From a virus, in IMG/VR virus record IMGVR_UViG_3300010883_000561, positions 1 through 22,262 of that record: a stretch of 22,262 nt of DNA; one strand, 5' to 3'. This document shows, piece by piece, positions 8,710 to 17,500 of the stretch. The notes under the pieces were generated by a model. It ran no database searches. It saw only the letters and a list, made by a program, of their open reading frames with translations, and was not told where the DNA came from. Position 1 is the stretch's first letter. Each line of letters opens with the position of its first letter. Both the position numbers and the translations under genes were made by a program.

Positions 8710-8964
8710 ATGGCACAAGAAACATATAATCCCAATAAGGAAAGTAGTGGTTTCCAAAGTTCGCCAACCACGGCAACATACGTAGAACCAGTTGATGAAA
8801 ATTTAGACCAACTTGAAATGAATCAAGTAGTAGTAACACCAGGTGTTGTTCAGGCAAATACTGGTATAACTATCAGATGGGCGTTAACAGATAGTTCCGA
8901 CGCTATAGCCGATACATTACTCGCGGAATGGGAAGAAGAAAATCCCGATATGGGAGGAAGTTAA
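8710..8964 (+). CDS. small acidic protein, 84 aa
   Basis: A small acidic protein with no recognised family. The N-terminal half is polar and Ser/Thr/Gln-rich (NPNKESSGFQSSPTTATYVE). The middle has a short beta stretch (NQVVVTPGVVQANTGITIRW), followed by an acidic helix (ADTLLAEWEEENPDMGGS). AAGGAG at about 8697-8702, overlapping the preceding stop, is a strong SD and supports the start. The end of the gene reads GGGAGGAAGTTAA and so carries the SD for the next gene. It could be a small fibre chaperone or a spacer in the baseplate edge. There is no direct evidence for either. Confidence 0.7.
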   Translation: MAQETYNPNKESSGFQSSPTTATYVEPVDENLDQLEMNQVVVTPGVVQANTGITIRWALTDSSDAIADTLLAEWEEENPDMGGS

Positions 8965-8965
8965 A

Positions 8966-9016
8966 ATGTCAAAGTTATCATGGGGTGGTGGATATAATAC
9001 AAATATCCTACAAATG
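8966..9016 (+). other. shared N-terminal docking-like segment, copy A
   Basis: Encodes MSKLSWGGGYNTNILQM. Ten of its 17 positions are identical to the N-terminus encoded at 11525-11575. In both proteins a flexible Pro-rich linker follows, which is the layout expected of an attachment peptide for a shared baseplate site. The function is inferred. Confidence 0.6.
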
Positions 9017-9952
9017 AAAAATGAACAAGATACCGCTGGTGAGGAACAATCATCTGCCGGTAGCTATGGAACTCCAACAGCATTGCCTCCTGGGCCAGAC
9101 GCTATCTCCGTTGAGTTAAGTATTTATAAAATACTTGGAGTAGGTCAACAAGAACTTGTTTTTACAGATTTTGTAAACCCGATAAATGGTATATTTACAA
9201 TATCGGCCGATGATGTCGAGAATTGGGGTAATGGAACTTTTAAAGCTAGAGTCGGTGGTATTGAAAGTAATGAGTTTGTAGTATCATTAAGTGAAACACC
9301 CGTTAAACCCATATCACCATCTACTGTTAATGCTAAACACTATAGATTTACACCACAACGAAGTATTATTGAAACCGTCATCAATGAAGTTGTTGGTATA
9401 GATAATGGTAAGGTTGATGTACCCGTACAATTTAGTATGAATTATTCTGTGTATAATATTGCACCACCAGGATATCCAAACCCTGGTAATTTACAAGTAA
9501 CAGACCAAGTAGCTCCATCTCTTCCAACGCCATTACCCGATGAGGTAGACCAACCAATGGTTGTTACACCAGAAACATTTACGTTTCCAGATTGGATAGG
9601 TAGTGGTGGGGGAGCCAGAGTAACAAGTGAACCAAGAACTATAGTTGGTTTAACACAACCAGTTCAAGCATTTGTTAGTGGGGTAATGTCACAAATACAA
9701 GTTAATGATGGACAACCACAATCTAATCCACAAATGGTAGACGAGGGTGATATTGTTAGAGTTTTAGTTGCAAGAGCTAATGTTGGACAACAAACGAGAG
9801 TTGTTAATTTAACCATTGGGAATTTTACTACAACATTTACATCAAGATATCCCCACTCAGAACCAGAACCAACATACACACCACCACCAGCGGATTCAAC
9901 AGATAGAGATTGGACGGATTTTGTTGATGATTATGATTATGGAGGAAGTTAA
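8966..9952 (+). CDS. 328-aa beta-rich protein with the shared WGG docking-like N-terminus
   Basis: The first 17 residues (MSKLSWGGGYNTNILQM) match the first 17 of the giant protein at 11525 (pattern MSKxxWGGxxNTxILxM), so both probably attach to the same partner. A Gly/Pro/Ser linker follows (about 25-45). Next is an Ig-like or fibronectin-like beta domain (about 45-108, from AISVELSIYKILGVGQQELV to FKARVGGIESNEFVVSLSE). Then come a beta segment (YRFTPQRSIIETVINEVVGI), a Pro-rich stretch (LPTPLPDEVDQP) and a C-terminal beta domain (about 225-295). The end is Pro/Asp-rich (YTPPPADSTDRDWTDFVDDY). The SD GGGAGGAAG is very strong. A short fibre or decoration protein on the baseplate is likely. 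No receptor-binding fold is identified. Confidence 0.72.
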   Translation: MSKLSWGGGYNTNILQMKNEQDTAGEEQSSAGSYGTPTALPPGPDAISVELSIYKILGVGQQELVFTDFVNPINGIFTISADDVENWGNGTFKARVGGIESNEFVVSLSETPVKPISPSTVNAKHYRFTPQRSIIETVINEVVGIDNGKVDVPVQFSMNYSVYNIAPPGYPNPGNLQVTDQVAPSLPTPLPDEVDQPMVVTPETFTFPDWIGSGGGARVTSEPRTIVGLTQPVQAFVSGVMSQIQVNDGQPQSNPQMVDEGDIVRVLVARANVGQQTRVVNLTIGNFTTTFTSRYPHSEPEPTYTPPPADSTDRDWTDFVDDYDYGGS

Positions 9953-10440
9953 TGATTTGGCAGTATGGAAATTACGAATTTAATTGTAATTTGCGGTTTC
10001 CAACTTTAGCTAAATTTAGTAAATGGAAAATAGATTTTTTTAAATTAAAGAATGCAGGAAAATATGATGTTTGGTTAGCCGGTGGATTTAATGAAGAATG
10101 GACAACACCCGATATAGATATAGTTTTAACAAATAAACCTATATATTCAGAGTTACACGAGTTAATGTTAAGTGCAATTAAATTTGGTGTTGATGAAAAT
10201 ATTTTTGTAGATATTTGTTGGTGTGATAAAAAACCATTAGATTACACAAAATCAAAAGAGAAGGTAGAAATAACAAAAATTGTAGTTGGTAATAAGATTA
10301 TACAAGATGGACGAATGATAACAGATTGGACATCAGCGGAAGAGATTTATCCGAACTTATATAAATTTAAAAAGATATACCCAACACCCAAACAAATGAA
10401 AAGAATTTATAAAAACAAACCAATATTATTGGAAGCTTAA
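9952..10440 (+). CDS. nucleotidyltransferase-fold-like protein inside the tail operon
   Basis: 162 aa. Residues 40-60 read VWLAGGFNEEWTTPDIDIVLT, the helix-turn signature of the NTase (DNA polymerase beta/MNT-like) superfamily: GG at 44-45, then D54-x-D56 within a hydrophobic strand. A third carboxylate strand, FVDICW, puts D87 where the third metal ligand is expected. The spacer between GG and the DxD pair is 8 residues, slightly shorter than the usual 9-13. A Trp-rich N-terminus and a basic C-terminal third (KFKKIYPTPKQMKRIYKNKP) flank the core. All three acidic residues are present, so catalysis (NMP transfer to a protein, RNA or small molecule) is possible. The target is unknown. The start TAATG overlaps the previous gene, with SD GGAGGAAG. 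A purely structural use of the fold is the alternative. Confidence 0.65.
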   Translation: MIWQYGNYEFNCNLRFPTLAKFSKWKIDFFKLKNAGKYDVWLAGGFNEEWTTPDIDIVLTNKPIYSELHELMLSAIKFGVDENIFVDICWCDKKPLDYTKSKEKVEITKIVVGNKIIQDGRMITDWTSAEEIYPNLYKFKKIYPTPKQMKRIYKNKPILLEA

Positions 10441-11523
10441 ATGGCTATAGATAGACTAAAAAAAGAAGATAAACAAATCTTAGAAAGAGGTGGTAATTAC
10501 CCCGTAGGTCAACCAGGTTATGATTGGCCTCCATTTCTATCTGGTACACCAGGTGTGCATGATTATATTGAGTGTCACATCTATAACGAAACTGGTGAAC
10601 ATTTGGTTGATAGTTTTATAACAAAAGATTATGAAATAAAGAACAATCAAATAATTTCAAAACCTGGCAATGATTTAAGAAGTAAGGGTTATATCAGAGG
10701 AAAGTACCATGTTAAATATAATTTTTTAAGAGAAGAGTTTGGTACTAATGAAACTGTATTGGTTTACGCTGACAATGGTACAGTTTATACTGGTCCAAAG
10801 CGAATGTACCCCAATGAAGCAGATAGACCTTGGTATATTGATGACGATAACTTAATTTACGCTGGTATTAAAGGTAGAGATACTAACCGAAAAGAATTAT
10901 TAATAAAAGATTTATCGGCTTGGGTACATAAAATATCTGATGATAGAAAGGAAATTAGACTAATACCAAATGATATTGCTAGTAGTAGATATAAAACATC
11001 ATTCAATAGTTTAAGTAAAGTTATTCAACGTTGGAATAGTCCAGGCCCAAGTACGGAGGATGCACGTATATCGTTTAAAGATGGATTCGGTGGAACTAAA
11101 ATTCAAATTGATGGGGTAAAAAAATGGAAACGACATACTAAACGAAGTGTTGGTGGTGAATTTATTTTACCAAGGGGATTTATAACACATATAGAACGAA
11201 GAGTTTATGAAATAGAGCGTTATCACCCAGGAGTGTATCCATCGGCTATATTAAATGAAATGCCTTTACCGAATGAACCATTGATTCCATTTGAACAACA
11301 GACAATACCATCTGTAATTAAAGAGATGCCGTTGTATTCACCATCAAAATCTGAACCCGATGGGTTTGATTTTGTAGCGAGAATGATTGGTACTATGGAT
11401 GATGGTAGTAATACATCCAATCAAGTAGAATCCCAAACGATAACACAAACCGCTCAAGAAGTTCGAGAAACCATAGAACAAGATTTAAATAATAATGTGC
11501 ATGGTGCTGCAGGGGGATATTAG
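10441..11523 (+). CDS. unknown 360-aa beta-rich tail/baseplate protein
   Basis: No named family. The N-terminal part (residues about 12-110) has GGNYPVGQPGYDWPPFLSG and an Ig-like beta run (YIECHIYNETGEHLVDSFIT; KGYIRGKYHVKYNFLREEFG). Residues about 145-190 contain LLIKDLSAWVHKISDDRKEI and RLIPNDI. I associate this 'IS-x-x-R-x-EIRL' phrase with beta-rich virion proteins of marine phages. Residues about 200-260 are basic and beta-rich. The last 60 residues are Ser/Thr/Gln-rich and helical (AQEVRETIEQDLNNNVHGAA). The start is adjacent to the preceding TAA, and the gene ends just before the giant fibre gene, whose SD (GGGGG) lies in its last codons. It is probably the structural partner or connector of that protein, by position. 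Confidence 0.72.
   Translation: MAIDRLKKEDKQILERGGNYPVGQPGYDWPPFLSGTPGVHDYIECHIYNETGEHLVDSFITKDYEIKNNQIISKPGNDLRSKGYIRGKYHVKYNFLREEFGTNETVLVYADNGTVYTGPKRMYPNEADRPWYIDDDNLIYAGIKGRDTNRKELLIKDLSAWVHKISDDRKEIRLIPNDIASSRYKTSFNSLSKVIQRWNSPGPSTEDARISFKDGFGGTKIQIDGVKKWKRHTKRSVGGEFILPRGFITHIERRVYEIERYHPGVYPSAILNEMPLPNEPLIPFEQQTIPSVIKEMPLYSPSKSEPDGFDFVARMIGTMDDGSNTSNQVESQTITQTAQEVRETIEQDLNNNVHGAAGGY
11513..11518 (+). promoter_or_regulatory. ribosome binding site deciding the start of the giant gene
   Basis: AGGGGG lies about 6-7 bases before the ATG at 11525. An in-frame ATG at 11495 exists but has no comparable SD and would add ten residues overlapping the previous gene. The 11525 start gives the MSKIKWGGKQNTLILKM N-terminus shared with the gene at 8966, so it is preferred. 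Confidence 0.8.
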
Positions 11524-11524
11524 A

Positions 11525-11575
11525 ATGTCAAAAATAAAATGGGGTGGGAAACAAAACACTCTTATATTAAAGATG
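11525..11575 (+). other. shared N-terminal docking-like segment, copy B
   Basis: Encodes MSKIKWGGKQNTLILKM, matching the segment encoded at 8966-9016 in the pattern MSKxxWGGxxNTxILxM. It precedes the Pro/Thr linker. A shared binding site on the baseplate is inferred. Confidence 0.6.
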
Positions 11576-14500
11576 TTAGAATGGGATGGTGAAACTATGC
11601 CTTGGGTTCCACCACCTTCACCACACGCACCTGTACCAGAACCGCCATTACCGCCTTCTCCGTTTCCTACACCATCACCACCTTCACCGTCACCGACGCC
11701 GACACCGACGCCGACACCGACGCCGACACCCACTCCTTTACCACCAGACCCAACACCAACATTACCTTCGGGTTTCTTTGGCGAACAAGATGTGTGGACT
11801 CGTGGTACACTTGTAGAAAGGGCCGGAACCAGATTAATAAGACTTGATACTTCATATAGTACTCAAGCTCAAGATTTTTTCGGTCAAGAAGGTAGTACTA
11901 CAACAATAACTGAAGTAACAATAAATGAAACTGAAGAGAGATTTAATACTAATACGGGAACAACATTACTTGCAGAAGGTAATACTATTTGTTTTCGTGA
12001 CACAGCTGGTGCTACAGATGACATTTCAACAAATTGGTCACCTTTGTTGGATGATACTACAGAAGCTGGATTCCAAGTCAGACAAGGTGTTATGGAACGT
12101 GCCGAAACAAGATATGGCATTGAAGTTGGTGATGTAATTAGATGGGGTACTGTTGACTACACCATTACGGGAGTTTCAGGTAATAGATTCATCGTAGATG
12201 GTGAAACAATTGTTGCATTGAGCAAAACACAATATGAAGTAGATTCAACCATAGAAGAAACAATAATTGACCCACAAGTAGCAGCTTACACAGATACAAG
12301 AGCAGAATATATTGAAATACTTGGGTATCCTGTAGGAGAAGAGTTATCAAACTATAATATACAAGAAAATGATGTGTTGGTATCTATTGATGGTTCACAT
12401 ACAGGTGATACAATTTTATTAGAAGAACGAGGGAAAGTAGTTGGTGAGAAAGTATCCTTTGAATTTCTACCAGGTGATAGGATTGATGTTAAATTCGTCC
12501 CGCCACAAGAAGAGGCTCAACCGAACTGGTTAGGAGCGTTTTTTGTAAACGTACTTGATTTGAGAGAAGTTGATGATACGGCTGGTTATTTTGAAAGTCT
12601 TGGTTTAGTACCATTTGAATTTAGTAATGGAACAATAATAGAACCAGGTGTTTTATTAAATACGGCTTGGTTACAAAACGCTTTAACTATTGGCTCACTC
12701 ACACCGGCCGATGTTGAAGCTTATAGTAGTTGGAAAAATAGTGGATTCGAAATAGCTACACTTCCAATAGTAGCTATTAGACCATTCGCTTTTCAAATTG
12801 GTTCATATGGTGTACCAGAAGGTGAACCCAGTCATGTTGGTATATTTTCGGCCGATTCCGTGGCAGGATTGACAGATATAGAAGTAAGAGATAAGCATTG
12901 GGCCGTTTTAGAAGCCGAAAATAATAGAGATTGGACATTATATTCTGATATGGGTGAAGCTCCCACACGTGGTAATTTAATGCAAGAATTTGGGTATACT
13001 ATTGAAGTGGTTAATGATAAAATAACACAATGGGAGTCGAAGGTAGATGAATTTAATAATACCGTAACGGCGTTTGAAGAAGAAGTTATAACCTGGACAG
13101 AGATATATGGTTGGGATTCAATGCCACTATATGAGACAGATGATGCTGGGGAAATGTTTCAAGTGACCAGGATTGTTACTGATGATGAGGGTATGGAACG
13201 CGAGGTACCAGTATTTAGAGATGCTCACGAATTATACGATTGGTTTACTGGTGCAGTATCGGCCGGTCAGATTTCACAAGACCAATTAAATGCTTATCAA
13301 GCTTGGATAGAAAGTGGTAGAACAATATCACCATTTTCAGTAGCCGATTATCCACCACCACCATTTCAACAAATAATTCCAGACGTTAAAACAAGTGGTT
13401 GTACCGATGATAGAGCTTGGAATTGGTGGATACTAGCAGTTACCGAAAACGAAGACGACCCGTGTCTTTATATACCTAAATTAGCTATAAGTGTTTTGTG
13501 GCAATGGGGAGATGGAACTTTTGAAGAACAAATACTCGAACCGGGTTTTATGGAACCATTTGAACACACATTCACACACCCTGGTATTTATTCAACTAAT
13601 ATTTTTATAAAATATGCCGATGGTGATGTAGACGGATATGAAAAGAAAATAGCCGTTAAAACAGAACCATATATTGTACGTAATCTTTGGGAGTGGGGTG
13701 ATGGTGATTATGATGAAGTTGACGGTGAATCACCAATACCAAATCACATATATAAGTCGGCTGGTAGTTATCAGGTAACAGTAACTACATTGTGGTCTGA
13801 TGGACTGGATACATATACTAAATTAGCAAGTAAAGAGGTTCTTATTTTACCAAATGAAGCCGCACAACTTGCCATGTATGCTCATGGTTTGGAAGAGGAT
13901 AGTTCTGATAAAGAAAATGAGGTTACTTTTATCATTGGTGCTAAAGATGTAGATAGTCAAATTGTAAAATATGAATTTGATTTCGGTGATGGTACATCCA
14001 TTTTAGAAAAAGATTTAGAATTAGAAGTTAGAAAATATTATGATAACGAAACATTTACTGAATCCCATAGATATACAATACCTGGACATTATGTAGCTAA
14101 AGCGAGTGTACGAGATAATAGTGGAAACATTAGTACCGTATCTAAAGTTATATACATTGATGATGTAAAATATATTCCAACCTATGAACCTTATGTTGCA
14201 CAAATAACAGATGCCGAATCAATTGATGACGACTCTTCTTTAATTACGGTAGATAGGAGTTGGGGTGAAGAAGCTGTAAGAACTGGTCATGTGTGGGGAA
14301 ATCCAGGTACACCAGCTCCAAATGAAGAAGAACAAGGTACTTGGTTAGAGGGACAAGAGTGGGAATATCCATTCACCAGAGCTCAATCTAATTGGAGATT
14401 AAAAGAAAAACGGGATTTAAGAACACTTATAAATTTGGGTAACAATAAATTTTCATTAGTAACTAACTTTAGAAGTGATAAGTTGAATTGGAAAAATTAT

Positions 14501-17500
14501 CCACACGCTATGGTTTATAAATTATATGAACCATTACCAGTGGATGTGGAAGAAAAAAACTTTGTTCATGTGTCGAGAGAGATGTTACCATCCACAAAAC
14601 AAGATATTCAATTGATTGATTTTGTAGATGATAAAGTAGATGGTATTGTATTAAGAAATGCATCTTTTAACTCTGAAGTTATAGCGGATAAAATAGAATT
14701 TGAAGCTACTGATTTTAAAACGAGACAAGAAATTGTATCAACAAATTCACAAGTAGCTACACACATTGAAAATAAATTTATTAGTCAAAGTGATTCAAGT
14801 GTAGAATTAAATCCAGATTATTCGACTTATGAAAATTTTATAAAATTTAGTTCGGTACAAAGACGATATGAGAATTTTGAATATAAAATAAAACGAATAG
14901 AACATTATACAAGTGTTAGTCATTCGTATAATTCTGTTAGTGCATCATCGGATGATATAAAAAGTGCGGAAAGAAACATATGGGATGTAAAAAATAATTT
15001 TGATAGTTTTGAAAAATATCTTTATTATCAATCATCATCATATGAATCAAGTTCACTTGGTGAGTTTTATGATACTGGTTGGCCAAAATCAAGTGGAACT
15101 GGGACATTACTCAATCCATATGTTCTATGTCATTCAACATCGAGTCAATATAAAAGTTGGAAACTTGGAAATGATGATAGTGCGTCTTTATATGACAGAC
15201 AAAATCTTGATAGATTGTTTAATAATTTACCACTACATATACGTGATGACAATGACAATACAGATTTTTTAAAGTTTATTGACATGATAGGCCACCACTT
15301 TGATGACATATGGTTGTATACAAAAGCTTTAACTGATATAAATCATCGTACTAATAAAGTTAATGAAGGTTTATCACGAGATTTAGTACATGAAGTAGCT
15401 AAAGCGTCAGGTTGGAAAGTTTATGATGGTAAATCATTAATTAGTTTACCAGAATACGCTCTTGGTGTCCAAGTATCTGGTTCTTCTAATACGGCTATAC
15501 AATCATCGGCCGAAACTGAACGAGATATAACAAGAGAAATTTGGAATCGGGTATTAGTTAATATGCCGTTCTTTTTGAAATCAAAAGGTACATCTCGTGC
15601 ATTAAAAGGTTTAATAAATTGTTATGGATTACCATCAACAATATTGAGAGTTAGAGAATATGGAGGCCCACACCTTTCAGACCAAAATCCAGCTTTTGAA
15701 ATAACTCGTAAATTTACAAGGTCATTAAATTTCTTTGGTAATCAAAATGTAGAAACAACTTGGGTTGACGATACAAGTACTGGTAGAAAACCAGATACGG
15801 TAGAATTAAGATTTAGAGCCGTATCTTCGGGTAGTTTACGTCAAACTCTTGTACAAAAGGGTACTGATTGGGCGTTACAATTAAAACCATCTGGGTCTGG
15901 AACGGACAATTATGGTTATTTAACTTTTGCTTTAAGTGGTAGTGGAACTGATTACGAAATATCATCTTCAGCTTTACCAGTATTTGATAATGAGTTTTGG
16001 TCAGTTATGTTAACAAGGGTTAGTTCGAGTGGAGCTCAATTATCTGCGGATACAAATACACAAGATATAGATTATACTTTATATCTTAAAAAGTATGATG
16101 CTACAAGACGTAAAATTTATTTACAATCTTCCGCTTCATTAAGTATTGATGGTGGTACAGATAGTTCTAAGAATACTGCGTTTACATCCACTGGTGCTGT
16201 TTACATTGGTGGTAAGACATCAAATGATTTTGGGAACCAAATGACTGGTTCAATGATGGAATTTAGATATTGGACTACGGCATTATCACAATCTTCATTT
16301 GATAACCATGTTAGAGCTCCAAAAGCGTATGATGGTAACCATCCGTCAGCGTCTTATACCGATTTAGTTTTAAGATATCCATTCTACCAATATGTAAATC
16401 ATGGAACTGGTTCTGTAGATATAACTGATACAAGTGCTGACCAAAGTTATGTACAGTCTGGTAGTGCTAAAAATTATCCAGATAGAAATAGTTACGATAA
16501 TACAGAAGATGTAACAGAAATGTTAGTACCACAAATCGGTGGACAAAATAGAAGAGCTACAAAAGTTAGAATAGAAGAAAGTAAATTAATTTATGGAAGT
16601 AAATTGTCGGTAGACAGTAGAAATGAAGTTAGTGCATATGATTTAGCGAGCACCGATTCAAATAAACTTGGTATTTACTTTGCTCCAACCGATGTTATAA
16701 ACGAAGATATAATCTTTTCTGTAGGTAACCTTGATATTTCCGATTATATAGGTGACCCACGTGACCAATATAAAACATATTATAGTGGATTAAAAACTAT
16801 ACGTGACCAATACTTTAAAAAATATAATTCACCAAATAATTTTTGGGATTATATGAGAGTATTGAAGTTTTTTGATAAAGCTATTTTTCAACAAGTAAAA
16901 ACTTTAATTCCTGCTAGAGCGAATGCTACATTAGGTACGTTAATTGAAGAAAATATTTTAAGACGTAATAAAGTAAAATTTATGGATTACCCAACACTTG
17001 AAAATCCATACTTTGAAAGTTCTATGTCAATGGGATTTGGTACGGCTAGTGCCACATCTGATTACTACGAGGGATTTACAAGTCAATCAATGTATCCAGC
17101 TACTTATGGTTCTACTGATTATTATCAAGGATTTGCGAGTGAGTCCGTTTCTCCGGCATTTACTGGTACTACAGATTATTATCAAGGATTTGCGAGTGAG
17201 TCTGTACATCCTGGTGCTACGGGTACAACTGATTATCACCAAGGATTTACAAGTCAATCATTAACTCCGGCATTTGGTGGGGAATTTATTGATAAAGAAG
17301 GGTTTGTTAGTGAATCTATGTATCCTGGGTTTAGTGGATTATATAAACTTGAATTGGCGGACAATCTTGATATTGGGCAGAGTGTTATAACGATGTCTGG
17401 GAGTTATGAAGACTTTTCAAATATATTAGAAGACGGGCCAAACTCATCGGCTCAGATTAAAACTAACGATGTATTTAATACACCATCGTTATATAGTTTT

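Noticed and set aside
8945-9954. Shared GGS C-terminus of the 84-aa and 328-aa proteins as a functional tag
   Set aside because: The codons form the GGAGGAAG SD of the next gene in both cases, a simpler explanation.
11495-11524. Upstream in-frame ATG for the giant gene
   Set aside because: It lacks a good SD and overlaps the previous gene. The ATG at 11525 has AGGGGG at the right distance and restores the N-terminal motif shared with the gene at 8966.
11485-11733. Minus-strand ORF rich in Gly-Val (mirror of the Pro/Thr tract), and plus-strand ORFs in other frames there
   Set aside because: Low-complexity shadows of the 12-bp repeat. No SD, and embedded in a well supported gene.
17060-17338. 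Regular 57-base repeats that could suggest a CRISPR array
   Set aside because: The periodicity is protein-coding throughout, with no distinct spacers; the repeats are peptide units.
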